A model generated the notes under the pieces. The model made no database searches and was not told the DNA's origin. It worked only from the letters and a program-made list of their open reading frames with translations. From NCBI GenBank assembly GCA_035628875.1, contig DASPIZ010000070.1:68922-132921 (forward strand): a stretch of 64,000 bases of DNA, in the 5' to 3' direction. Source of the DNA: Ohtaekwangia sp035628875 (GTDB lineage: Bacteria > Bacteroidota > Bacteroidia > Cytophagales > Cyclobacteriaceae). Below are positions 1 through 7,774 of this stretch, in pieces. Made by a program: the position numbers and the translations under genes. The first letter of the stretch is position 1. Each line of letters begins with the position of its first letter.

Positions 1-135
1 TCAACACAATCGGTACATGTGCAGCCCAATGAATTGGGTGTATGATATTTGGGTTTCGGAATCAATGACAAAGTCGGTACCTCACTTCTCTAACGTATTT
101 CCTGGCGTCTGATTAATTTATTTTTGATTTTATTA

Positions 136-165
136 TTTGCGTAACCAAATGGTTTCCTATATTTG
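136..165 (+). promoter_or_regulatory. Bacteroidota-type promoter of the ArsR gene
   Basis: A TTTG at 136-139 and a TATATTTG at 158-165 match the Bacteroidota -33/-7 pattern (TTG, about 17-23 bases, TAnnTTTG), with 18 bases between them. Transcription would start near 172, leaving a leader of about 14 bases before the ATG at 186. Both palindromes of the neighbouring operator overlap the promoter. Confidence 0.7.
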
Positions 166-180
166 TAACCACTTGGTTAC
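141..180. promoter_or_regulatory. Double palindromic operator of the ArsR regulator
   Basis: Two related inverted repeats are visible: 141-156 (GTAACC, four bases, GGTTTC) and 165-180 (GTAACCA, two bases, TGGTTAC). The second has perfect 7-base arms. They are centred about 24 bases apart and flank the -7 element. ArsR dimers bind 12-2-12-like palindromes in their own promoters, so autorepression is the likely reading. Confidence 0.65.
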
Positions 181-185
181 AAAAT

Positions 186-506
186 ATGGAATTAAGAAGA
201 GACGTTTTTCAGGCGATATCAGATCCGACCAGGAGGGATATCATCCACCTGCTTAGTCATCAGCCATTGAACCTAAATACGCTTGCAGCTCATTTTGATG
301 TTAGCCGACCTGCTATTTCCAAACATATTAAAATCCTGACGGAGTGCGGAATAGTGATCATTCAGCAAGACGGTAGGGAACGTTATTGTCAGGCTGATCT
401 CAAAAAGCTGAAAGAAGTGGATAGATGGTTGGATCACTTCAGGAAGTTCTGGAATCGTAGGCTTGACGCCTTGGGAGATTATCTTGAAAAACATCCGGAT
501 ACGTAA
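186..506 (+). CDS. ArsR-family winged-helix regulator
   Basis: This 106-residue protein is a minimal ArsR/SmtB-type winged helix. The N-terminal FQAISDPTRRDIIHLL segment is typical of the ArsR subgroup that is paired with SRPBCC/AHSA1 genes. The recognition helix is in the stretch LAAHFDVSRPAISKHIKIL (about residues 34-52). No cysteine metal site is present, so metal sensing is unlikely. The next gene downstream encodes a tandem SRPBCC protein, the usual partner of this subgroup. The gene is probably autoregulated through the palindromes at 141-180. The ATG at 186 follows the predicted transcription start by only about 14 bases. Confidence 0.9.
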   Translation: MELRRDVFQAISDPTRRDIIHLLSHQPLNLNTLAAHFDVSRPAISKHIKILTECGIVIIQQDGRERYCQADLKKLKEVDRWLDHFRKFWNRRLDALGDYLEKHPDT

Positions 507-520
507 AAGGGATACATTGC

Positions 521-603
521 AATGTCGATTCGTTAAGCCTCCCGAAACCTTCTCCTCTGGAGGGAGCAGGGTGAGGCCATAAAGGTCAAACTTAACTAAC
601 GAA
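521..603 (+). repeat. Palindromic intergenic element, copy 1
   Basis: This is one of three related elements in the window (others at 20678-20764 and 58705-58794). The left end AATGTCGATTCGTTAAGC and the right end CTTAACTAACGAA are imperfect inverted repeats. The centre carries the shared block CCTTCTCC...GGAG...GCAGGGTGAGGC. It fills the gap between the ArsR gene and its SRPBCC partner. The structure suggests a non-autonomous, MITE- or REP-like element; this copy is the most diverged. Confidence 0.6.
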
Positions 604-621
604 CTTACTTTAATCATAGCT

Positions 622-1467
622 ATGGAAAACAAACAACTCATTGTAGAACGCATTTACAATGCAAAGATTGAAAGGGTATGGAAAGCCATTACCGATAAGG
701 ACCAGATGAAGGAATGGTATTTCGATATTAAGGAATTTAAACCTGAAAAGGGATTTAAATTTCAGTTTACCGGGGGAGATGAAAGGGTTCAATACCTTCA
801 TGAATGTGAAGTTCTTGTGGTGGATCCTCCCAATAAACTCGCCTATAGTTGGAGATATCCTGCGTATGCCGGTTATTCTGTTGTAACCTTTGAGCTATTC
901 AAAGAAGATGAGAATAAAACACGTGTACGGCTGACGCACGATGGACTGGACAGCTTCCCGAAAGACGATTCGAATTTTGCAATCACCAGCTTTACAGCGG
1001 GATGGAATTATATTCTTGGTGATTCACTGAGTAAATACGTTGAGACTGATAACATCAATCTATCTGTTAAAATTTTTGCATCCGCCGAAAGGATCTGGGA
1101 TGTGTTACTATCACCAAATGGCCAATGGGGTAATGCATTTGGCGAAGGAGTATTGGTAAAGGCCGATTGGACGATTGGCTCGGAAGTAATCTGGACCGAC
1201 GCTACTGGCGAGGTGGGTGCACGAGGTGTTGTAAAAGAGCACGATAAGAGAAAATTCCTTCACATCGACATGTATGATGATGTCGATCCTTCGCCGGGAA
1301 GCGCAACAGGGGAATATGCTGAAAAATATAGACTCGTGCAAGGTGAAGATGCAGCGTATATATTCGCTATCGAAGCCGGACCACTTTCAAAAAAACATAT
1401 GGAGACGCACACGATCATGTGGCATAAAGGTCTAGAAGTGATAAAGGAACTTTCCGAACGTAAATAG
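622..1467 (+). CDS. Tandem SRPBCC (AHSA1-like) protein
   Basis: The 281-residue product contains two START/AHSA1-like helix-grip domains, roughly residues 5-140 and 145-275. Each begins with the family signature of a short strand followed by an ERVWKAI- or ERIWDVL-type helix. The first domain carries the WYFDIKEFKPEKG and AYSWRYP stretches usual in AHSA1 proteins. Such proteins bind hydrophobic ligands or act as Hsp90 co-chaperone relatives; no specific ligand can be read from the sequence. It lies 115 bases downstream of the ArsR gene and is separated from it by the repeat at 521-603. Co-regulation by that ArsR protein is likely. Two domains in one chain is less common than the single-domain form. 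Confidence 0.85.
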   Translation: MENKQLIVERIYNAKIERVWKAITDKDQMKEWYFDIKEFKPEKGFKFQFTGGDERVQYLHECEVLVVDPPNKLAYSWRYPAYAGYSVVTFELFKEDENKTRVRLTHDGLDSFPKDDSNFAITSFTAGWNYILGDSLSKYVETDNINLSVKIFASAERIWDVLLSPNGQWGNAFGEGVLVKADWTIGSEVIWTDATGEVGARGVVKEHDKRKFLHIDMYDDVDPSPGSATGEYAEKYRLVQGEDAAYIFAIEAGPLSKKHMETHTIMWHKGLEVIKELSERK

Positions 1468-1523
1468 AAATATGATTTAGAGAACATGGCAAAGAACCAA
1501 TACCTATTGATTTTTTGCCGTTC

Positions 1524-1946
1524 TTAAATCTTCAGCTTTCCATAACTGTTATTGTATATCTTATTTTTTTTTGGATGCGTAAATTTCAAGGCTGTCCATG
1601 TGCTATTCAAGCTCAGGTTTTTACTTTCAACCAAGCCATGGTCGTAGCCGGTTTTAATGACGTTTTTTATATTTAAATCCGTTCCAAGTTGTTTTGCTTT
1701 TGGCCACGAAATCCACATCATCCCGGTTGGATTAAGATGTGTTTTTAGTTTGTTGAAATGTTGGTCAAGTTCTTTTAATGTCGTCGCAAAAACATGGATG
1801 TAATCAAAGTTGCCCGACAATTTTGAACTGATATTTAATTCAGGAACATGAAGCAGTGGTAAGAGGTCGGCAGGGGCATGAATGAATATCGTACGGGAGT
1901 TTTGTTTGATTCCCATTTTTTCTGATATCGATTTTGTCTCGGGCAT
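1524..1946 (-). CDS. DUF3052 family protein
   Basis: The protein of about 140 residues follows the DUF3052 pattern: an N-terminal EKMGIKQNSRTIFIHAP strand-turn, a central FDYIHVFATTLKELDQH, then GMMWISWPKAKQLGTDLN and a C-terminal STWTALKF strand. The family resembles a compact methyltransferase-like Rossmann fold but has no assigned reaction. The frame stays open upstream to 2048. I place the start at the ATG at 1946, because the extra residues look unlike the family and the similarity begins just after it. It is convergent with the SRPBCC gene and monocistronic. Confidence 0.75.
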   Translation of the reverse strand: MPETKSISEKMGIKQNSRTIFIHAPADLLPLLHVPELNISSKLSGNFDYIHVFATTLKELDQHFNKLKTHLNPTGMMWISWPKAKQLGTDLNIKNVIKTGYDHGLVESKNLSLNSTWTALKFTHPKKNKIYNNSYGKLKI

Positions 1947-2466
1947 AAGTTCTATGTGTTTTGTCGGATTTGAATTTAGGTAATCTTGTTCAATTATGAT
2001 TTTTTTACGTTCGGATCTGCTTGGTCCGCATACTGGATTCTTCGTCACTGCGGGATGCTGCCAGTCCTACAAACAGATTCTTTACTTTCTAAACTGGCTC
2101 CTGGGCCGTCCCGCGCGCAAGGCAGCAGCGAATGAACGATACACAGCGTATCGATATTGGTATTATATAAAGGATGACAAACCAACTATTGGAAGATCTT
2201 TTTTGCCCAATATATAAGTTCTCCAAAAGATGAACTCTTGGTCGCAATTGGGAAGTGATTATTTCCTTGTGCAGTTTTCTTAATGGATCGTTTTAGCAAG
2301 ATTATTAATCACCGCTGGCAGCCGCACCGGGCGGTGCGCGAGACAGGATAATTTGCGAGAAGCGTTTTAGCCCGTGCTTTTTCTATCTTTTATAAATACA
2401 TTTTTTCTACTGACACACTGTTGTCATCGCGATGAGGTTTTTTTGAAAAAATAACTTTCGAAAACC
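1947..2466. other. Intergenic region with a GC-rich hairpin
   Basis: No convincing gene is seen in these 520 bases; the longest open frames are unlike known proteins. A hairpin with a six-base stem (CGCACC / GGTGCG at 2323-2338, loop GGGC) is the clearest structure. It has no T-run, so it is not an obvious terminator. The rest is AT-rich leader before the cyclase gene. Confidence 0.4.
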
Positions 2467-3174
2467 ATGCAACAGCTCTCATTATTCTCTAATCGGCCAG
2501 CACGACGTAAACCTGGCAGGAATCGCAGGCATGCTACAAAGAAAGTCGAAACGCCTGTTACCCTGAATCTTTGGATGCAGGATGTTGATCAGGAAAGGGA
2601 GATGGCGCTGTTTTTTCTTGACATCCGGAATTTCACTGGCCTTGCCGAAAGGCATCAGGCATCAGATATTATTCATATTGTAAAAAAATTATTCTCTGCC
2701 TTTCAACATATCATACGCGTTCATCACGGACAAATCATTGAAACTGCGGGTGACGGATTTTATGCCGCCTTTGGTTTTAACAGCGATGTGGTAACTGCAG
2801 TTAACAACGCGGTTCAGGCTGGGATGCGTATTCTTGAAACGCTGCATCAACTCAATCGCGATTCGTTCGAAATAAATCTTCAGCGTCGTATCGAGGTAGG
2901 TATTGGTATTCATGCTGGAAAAGTGGCCACTGGAAATATGGTAGTGGGAAACACCGATCATATTGTAGTAATGGGATATCCTGTAAATGTTGCAGCCAGG
3001 ATACAGACTGCGACAAAAGAATTAAACAACAATTTTATCATATCGTCTGCCGTATTCGAAAAACTTTCTGCATCGCTGCCGGATCATACAAAAGTAAAGG
3101 CGACATTAAAAGGTGTGAAGGATCCATTGGATGTTTTTCTTATCGGTGAGTCGTATGTTCCTAATAAACAATGA
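2467..3174 (+). CDS. Class III adenylate/guanylate cyclase
   Basis: The 235-residue protein is a soluble stand-alone class III nucleotide cyclase domain (about residues 45-225) behind a basic N-terminal tail. Metal-binding aspartates are D52 in FFLDIRNFTGLAER and D96 in ETAGDGFYAAFG. The transition-state Asn and Arg are N174 and R178 in MGYPVNVAARIQ. The family makes cAMP or cGMP from ATP or GTP. The residue usually Lys in adenylate cyclases (the K of KxxGD) is Glu here (E92), while the second purine-contact position looks like an Asp (D164). Substrate choice is therefore uncertain. There is no sensor domain; regulation must come from partners or expression. Single gene, long AT-rich leader. 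Confidence 0.9.
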   Translation: MQQLSLFSNRPARRKPGRNRRHATKKVETPVTLNLWMQDVDQEREMALFFLDIRNFTGLAERHQASDIIHIVKKLFSAFQHIIRVHHGQIIETAGDGFYAAFGFNSDVVTAVNNAVQAGMRILETLHQLNRDSFEINLQRRIEVGIGIHAGKVATGNMVVGNTDHIVVMGYPVNVAARIQTATKELNNNFIISSAVFEKLSASLPDHTKVKATLKGVKDPLDVFLIGESYVPNKQ

Positions 3175-3237
3175 GCATGTCGCAAACAACCTGTCTTTTT
3201 GTCGCCTCAATACCCGTCTTCGCGGCTGTCTTCAGAC

Positions 3238-3245
3238 TAGTTTTG
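3238..3245 (+). promoter_or_regulatory. Putative -7 element of the gene at 3270
   Basis: TAGTTTTG matches TAnnTTTG and lies 24 bases before the ATG at 3270. No clear -33 TTG is visible at standard spacing. Confidence 0.4.
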
Positions 3246-3269
3246 ATATAACATTAAAACACAAAAGTT

Positions 3270-3680
3270 ATGAACAGCAATATTTTTAAAAGCACTGGCG
3301 CGGTACTGGCAGGTTTAGTTTTTATTGGCGTTACACATTCTGCTACCGATATGGTTCTCGAAGCTACTGGTGTGTTGCCCAAGGGCCATCTCAACGTTAG
3401 CGCAGGACTTATCCTTGTTGTGATTTTTTACCGCGCGGTCCTTAGTTTCGCGGGATGTTATCTCACCGCAAAGTTGGCACCAGCAGCTCCGATGAAGCAT
3501 TCACTTGTACTGGGTGGCATTGGTACGATATTGAGTCTCGCCGGGGCGATCATCACATCAGAAATGAATATTGCTCCGGCGTGGTATGGCTGGACCCTGG
3601 TGTTTATCTCCTTGCCGATTGCATGGCTTGCCAGTAGAGTTTATGTTGTAAGAGACCAGCGCCATACTGTGTATCCGTAA
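3270..3680 (+). CDS. Small four-helix membrane protein
   Basis: The 136-residue product has four hydrophobic segments (about residues 9-25, 44-66, 78-95 and 103-122) separated by short loops, so it is an integral inner-membrane protein. Charged residues are few and sit at the ends (SRVYVVRDQRHTVYP tail). I recognise no named family and no catalytic motif. It is flanked by the cyclase upstream and endonuclease III downstream, both on the plus strand, with gaps of about 95 and 150 bases, so it is probably monocistronic. Its function is unknown. Confidence 0.7.
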   Translation: MNSNIFKSTGAVLAGLVFIGVTHSATDMVLEATGVLPKGHLNVSAGLILVVIFYRAVLSFAGCYLTAKLAPAAPMKHSLVLGGIGTILSLAGAIITSEMNIAPAWYGWTLVFISLPIAWLASRVYVVRDQRHTVYP

Positions 3681-3830
3681 AACGGGGATTTGAATTGGCA
3701 AACGCGATATACATAATGCCGGCAAATGACCGAAATTTTTGGTAAGCAAAGTATGGATCTCATCATATTGCCTGATAAATTTTTATAATTTGCGTGAGAG
3801 ACGAACATACGATACATAAACAAAGATCAC

Positions 3831-4460
3831 ATGGCTACCGTGAATTGGCAAAAAGAAATTCAGCCCTTGCTGGCAAAATACAAAGGGAAGAAACACCCAC
3901 TGGAATATGGGAATACGTATGAGTTGTTGGTGATGGTGGTACTCTCTGCGCAGGACTCTGATGCACACATTAACAAGATTGCACCCGATTTTTTTCAGGC
4001 CTTCCCCGATATGAAAGCTTTATCAAAAGCAAAGGAGAGTGATCTTTTTCCACTGATTGGCAAAGTCAGAAACTTCGGGAACAAGGCGAAGTGGTTGGTT
4101 GGAATTGCAAACGAGATTAAGGAGGATAAAAACATTCCAAAAACCCTGGAAGCTTTAACGGCATTGCCTGGTATCGGAAGAAAATCAGCTAATGTGATTA
4201 TGCGTGAATCGGGTTTGCCAGCAGAAGGCATTATTGTTGATCTTCACGTTGTGCGGGTAGCACCGCGTTTGGGTATTGCCACCGGTGCCGATCCTAAAAA
4301 AATAGAGAAACAACTAATGGAAGCATTGGATCCCAAAGACTGGGGAGAAGTAGGCATGGCGATCTCCTTTCTTGGCCGCGAAACATGCCGCCCTACAAAT
4401 CCAAAGCATGGAGAGTGTGTGATGAAAAAGGTATGTGCGTATTATAAGGAACTGCAATAG
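3831..4460 (+). CDS. nth: Endonuclease III-like DNA glycosylase
   Basis: The 209-residue protein is a full-length HhH-GPD glycosylase that would excise oxidised pyrimidines and nick the resulting abasic site. The helix-hairpin-helix is LPGIGRKSANVIM with the catalytic lysine K118. The catalytic aspartate is D137 in IIVDLHVVRVAPRLG. The C-terminal [4Fe-4S] loop is altered. The family pattern C-x6-C-x2-C-x5-C reads C186-x6-H193-x2-C196-x5-C202, so the second cysteine is a histidine (codon CAT). Everything else is normal in length and order. It stands alone with no operon partner. Confidence 0.93.
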   Translation: MATVNWQKEIQPLLAKYKGKKHPLEYGNTYELLVMVVLSAQDSDAHINKIAPDFFQAFPDMKALSKAKESDLFPLIGKVRNFGNKAKWLVGIANEIKEDKNIPKTLEALTALPGIGRKSANVIMRESGLPAEGIIVDLHVVRVAPRLGIATGADPKKIEKQLMEALDPKDWGEVGMAISFLGRETCRPTNPKHGECVMKKVCAYYKELQ

Positions 4461-4503
4461 CAGAATGGCTGATTTAGATTACACTTAGTCTTGTTAGATC
4501 ATC

Positions 4504-5103
4504 TCATTTGCTCCTCCATTGCTCGTATTTCAATGCCAACTCGTCGATTTGTTTGAACTGCAGTTGTTTTGAAACGACTTGTTGATGAAGGTTTTCATAG
4601 TCAGAAATCAGCGGAGGTATTTCATAATAGAAATTGTAGTCAGTTAATTCGATAACCTGATTATTTTTAAAAATTACATAATGTGGAATTTCCGTTTTGA
4701 TATGGCTATGAACAGGACTATCTATTCCTGCAATCAATGTCAATTCGTCAAAAGTACATACGATACCTCCTTTCCCTTTTAAAATTACCTTCGCAAATCG
4801 ATTATGTACCAGGTTATCGAGTGGAAAACTGTAGTTTTTTAATATTAAGAAAGTATCTAGTCCTAATTTGAAACTGCTTAGATCATTTACTGTGAGTACC
4901 TCTCTTTTACCTTTTTTTGTTTCCTTAAAAAGAAGCTTTTCATTACAGGTATATTCAGGATAATGATGATCAGGAGCTGAGGTCAGTTTCAGGTAGCCTG
5001 GGTATATCCCTCCGTGTTGATCAACAATTACGCCTTTTGAGAATTGTGCTTGTAGATTAAATAGGAGGAGACACAATCCAATGCCAATCCAATATTTTTT
5101 CAT
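4504..5103 (-). CDS. Exported protein of unknown function
   Basis: About 199 residues. I start at the ATG at 5103, which gives a clean signal peptide (MKKYWIGIGLCLLLFNLQAQ, cut after AQA-like residues). An upstream in-frame start at 5139 would spoil it. The mature part is mixed alpha/beta with an opening SKGVIVDQHGGIYPGYLKL strand pair and a charged C-terminal helix (QQVVSKQLQFKQIDELALKYEQW). The VDQHGGIYPGYLKL opening resembles that of another exported protein in this window (49485-50195: GYIVKVNNDTLYGQVKL). I recognise no named domain. Convergent with nth. Confidence 0.65.
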   Translation of the reverse strand: MKKYWIGIGLCLLLFNLQAQFSKGVIVDQHGGIYPGYLKLTSAPDHHYPEYTCNEKLLFKETKKGKREVLTVNDLSSFKLGLDTFLILKNYSFPLDNLVHNRFAKVILKGKGGIVCTFDELTLIAGIDSPVHSHIKTEIPHYVIFKNNQVIELTDYNFYYEIPPLISDYENLHQQVVSKQLQFKQIDELALKYEQWRSK

Positions 5104-5247
5104 AATCTTCAATATTATAGATAATATAAGAGGTTTCAAATCCGAAACAACGCCTTAATCACTTGAATTCTTATGCTTCCTTCAAACCGGTAGCGTGCAT
5201 GGCGCCTCAGGTATGAACGATTTTTATTACATGTGATGAGTCGTTTG

Positions 5248-5255
5248 TATATTTG
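5248..5255 (+). promoter_or_regulatory. -7 element of the DUF2132 gene
   Basis: TATATTTG is a perfect TAnnTTTG. It lies 17 bases before the ATG at 5273, which implies a very short leader of about ten bases. Confidence 0.5.
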
Positions 5256-5272
5256 TTGCTCAATAATTTCGT

Positions 5273-5482
5273 ATGTCATCAAAAGACCCGCTTCATGGAA
5301 AGACACTGGAAATGATCCTGGTTGAACTGGTTGATCATTTCGGCTGGGAGGACTTGGGGAGTATTATAAAAATTCGCTGTTTTACTTTTGATCCAAGTAT
5401 CAAATCAAGCCTTGCTTTTCTTCGCAAAACGCCGTGGGCCAGGAAAAAGGTGGAAGATCTTTATGTTAGTATTCAGCGGTAG
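5273..5482 (+). CDS. DUF2132 (VF530-like) small DNA-binding protein
   Basis: The 69-residue protein matches the VF530/DUF2132 family almost end to end: an opening PLHGKTLEMILVELV helix, HFGWEDLG, IKIRCFTFDP and the closing SSLAFLRKTPWARKKVE. The family forms a small helical domain reported to bind double-stranded DNA; no specific sequence or regulon is known. The gene is monocistronic with its own promoter at 5248-5255 and is divergent from the exported protein at 4504-5103. Confidence 0.88.
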   Translation: MSSKDPLHGKTLEMILVELVDHFGWEDLGSIIKIRCFTFDPSIKSSLAFLRKTPWARKKVEDLYVSIQR

Positions 5483-5566
5483 TGAAACTCAACACAACGA
5501 AGCTCTAGTCACAAAAAAGGCAATCCGTCAAGGGGATTAATTGCGCCGGAATGTAACGATGCTGTC

Positions 5567-5983
5567 TTACTGTCCATCGAAAGCTGAATCAAATAAAGTT
5601 GTTGGAATTTTGTTTGATGAAAGTTCATTTCGCCGATTCTTTATTAAATCATCAATTTCAATCCATAAGCTTTTGTTCTCTTTCCAAAAGTTGATGTCAA
5701 TTAACAGGATTGTTTTAAGCAAGTCACCAGGAAAAAAATCACCTTCTGCAAATACGTCAGTTCTTAAATGTTCTATCGCCAGCGGAACAAGACAACGTGG
5801 TGAAAAATCCTGTTCAATCATTAAACGTAAGTCTTCAACTGTAAAATTATTAAGGGGTACTTTGCATAGCTCAAGGCAACGCTTAACCATGTTAGTCGGT
5901 GCTTCACTTGGGTTGCCAAAGTTTCGGTTCTCCAAACTTTCAATCGTTTTGTGGCGCCAGTTATTCTCTAAGATCCGCTTCAT
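5567..5983 (-). CDS. CdiI-type contact-dependent inhibition immunity protein, orphan
   Basis: The 138-residue cytoplasmic protein matches the CdiI_2 type of immunity proteins. Its conserved core runs VKRCLELCKVPLNNFTVEDL, LRLMIEQDF, LVPLAIEHL and AEGDFFPGDLLKTIL, followed by FWKENKSLW. Family members bind and neutralise the C-terminal toxin of a cognate CDI or polymorphic toxin. No toxin, Rhs, CdiA or CdiB gene is anywhere in this window. It is therefore an orphan immunity gene, perhaps retained for defence against neighbours, or a leftover of a lost toxin locus. Convergent with the DUF2132 gene. Confidence 0.8.
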   Translation of the reverse strand: MKRILENNWRHKTIESLENRNFGNPSEAPTNMVKRCLELCKVPLNNFTVEDLRLMIEQDFSPRCLVPLAIEHLRTDVFAEGDFFPGDLLKTILLIDINFWKENKSLWIEIDDLIKNRRNELSSNKIPTTLFDSAFDGQ

Positions 5984-6170
5984 CTTTCTGCTGGTTATTT
6001 GATGTTTGTTTGAGATGATTTTGGAAGTTTTTATAACCTATTATTCCTTGGTTAGATTTCGACGTTATCTTAGTCTGATTTTTGAATTGTGTCTTAGTGT
6101 CGAAGGTTTTGAAATTTGCATTTTTATTTATGGCCATTCATTCAGTCTAGATCGTGAATTATCAAGTTTA

Positions 6171-7142
6171 TTATTCGATTCGAGGACAATAAGTATGATC
6201 GCACGGTCCAACTGTAAATCCCTCAACTTTACCTTCTTTCGTTACATTAAAATACATATCACCATCTCCGGTAAGCGGTCCTGATATTCTAAATTTAGTA
6301 TTCGTCAACGGCATTATTAGTAATTTCCTATTGGCAACCGAAGATTTTACATATACATCCCCATCTTCATATGTGACTTCCATAATTTCATTTTTTGAAT
6401 ATTTATAACTGCCGACATAACTTTTTAAGATTTTATCATCAACAGTCGGACGAATTTTGTTCTTTGATTTGGATAACAACCAATCATAGAGTTGCTGATT
6501 TTGATAAGCATTTGTCCATGAGTCATGGCCAGCATCCGGATACAAGGTAAACTTCACATCTGAACCAAATTCTTTGAGTCGTTGAACTAACCGTTCCGAT
6601 TCCTGGTATGGCACTGCTGTATCTTTTGCGCCATGAAAAGCCCAGACTGGTACATCTCGCATTATACAAATACGGTCTATATTTCCACCTCCGCATATCG
6701 GTGCTATAGCTGCAAATCTTTCTGGCGCTACTTGGGCCAAATTCCAGGTTGCAAAGCCGCCCATGCTTAATCCGGTGACATAGATTCGGTTTTTATCAAT
6801 AGGCAAGGATGCTTCTATATGGTCAAGTAGAGTGAGTAAATGTTGTGTGTCCCATCCACTGTTTTCCGGACACTGTGGGGATACAACAACAAAAGGAAAA
6901 TCGCTGTTATCGTCTAAGAATGACGGCGGACCTTTTCTTTTTAAGATGCTCAAATCTTCACCTCGCTCGTCACCTCCATGGAGAAAGAGCAATAATGGAT
7001 ACGAACCATTACTTGGTAGGCTTTTAGGGACGTATAACAAGTAGTGAGTAGATACAATCATACTCTTTGCTTGTTGCTGAGCCATTGACATTGACGTACT
7101 AAGTAAAAATGTCAGTATGATAATGGTATTTTTTATTCTCAT
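6171..7142 (-). CDS. Exported alpha/beta hydrolase (prolyl-oligopeptidase/esterase-like)
   Basis: The 323-residue protein has a signal peptide (residues 1-21, ending SMA-QQ) and an alpha/beta hydrolase domain to about residue 225. The oxyanion strand is LLLFLHGGDERG, the nucleophile S126 lies in GLSMGG, the acid is probably D174 (HGAKDTAVP) and the base H206 (DAGHDSW). This layout is that of phospholipase/carboxylesterase-like and feruloyl-esterase-like hydrolases. A C-terminal beta-rich domain (about 230-323, DKILKSYVGSYKYS onward) resembles the DUF3471-type lipocalin-like tail found on Bacteroidota hydrolases. The substrate cannot be read. Single gene. Confidence 0.82.
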   Translation of the reverse strand: MRIKNTIIILTFLLSTSMSMAQQQAKSMIVSTHYLLYVPKSLPSNGSYPLLLFLHGGDERGEDLSILKRKGPPSFLDDNSDFPFVVVSPQCPENSGWDTQHLLTLLDHIEASLPIDKNRIYVTGLSMGGFATWNLAQVAPERFAAIAPICGGGNIDRICIMRDVPVWAFHGAKDTAVPYQESERLVQRLKEFGSDVKFTLYPDAGHDSWTNAYQNQQLYDWLLSKSKNKIRPTVDDKILKSYVGSYKYSKNEIMEVTYEDGDVYVKSSVANRKLLIMPLTNTKFRISGPLTGDGDMYFNVTKEGKVEGFTVGPCDHTYCPRIE

Positions 7143-7774
7143 AGTAGGATTTGCTACTAATGTCGGGTATACTACCGTTGTTTAATCTTTATTGTATACT
7201 AAACTTAGCGATAATCGTCATGATCTAAAAAAGCAATCTAAAAAAACGCAAATCCGGAAGCGCAGTATTTGATAATTACCCCTCCGGTGGGCCATCGGAA
7301 CGGATGGGGTTAACTATGCCGTTGAAGTTCGTTTTTTCTGTTTCTTCCTTCCGGGATCCCGGTCGCTTTCCATCTATAATGACGAATCGAACACAAGCAC
7401 AACAAAAGCAGCATCCAGCCCAAAACGATTTTAAGGATCAGACTTACTCCAGTGTAGCTGGCTTGTAGCTTTAGATAGGCTATAGGTAGTGATTAGAAGT
7501 TCTATAATTTTATTATCCATTCGTTACCATTAGAGAAAGAGGAGCCATTTTCGTTCATGGTTCGCTAGTCGCAATGAATGCTTTGTACGCTATATTGTAA
7601 CGTTGATGATATTTCTTGTAATCGAGTGGCTAATTATAAGTATTAAATATCCCATATGCGGACACACAACGAACATATTTGGTTAATGGATACCTCGAAA
7701 ATGATGCTAAAACCTCAAGAAACAGATATTAATTCTGGAACGATCATTGAATTGTAAATGACGAAATAAACAGC
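7143..7774. other. Gene-poor interval
   Basis: I see no gene I can support in these 630 bases. The only ATG-started frame of note is a 33-codon one at 7656-7757 in front of the permease gene, with no similarity I recognise. No terminator, tRNA or tandem repeat is evident. It presumably holds the divergent promoters of the hydrolase and the permease. Confidence 0.4.

Noticed and set aside
2..112. Open plus-strand frame at the left edge, 36 codons to a stop
   Set aside because: It could be the 3' end of a gene beyond the window, but the sequence has no similarity I recognise and no codon pattern to support it.
1996..2217. 73-codon plus-strand frame opposite and beyond the DUF3052 gene
   Set aside because: It starts inside the opposite-strand reading frame and has no recognisable features or ribosome site.
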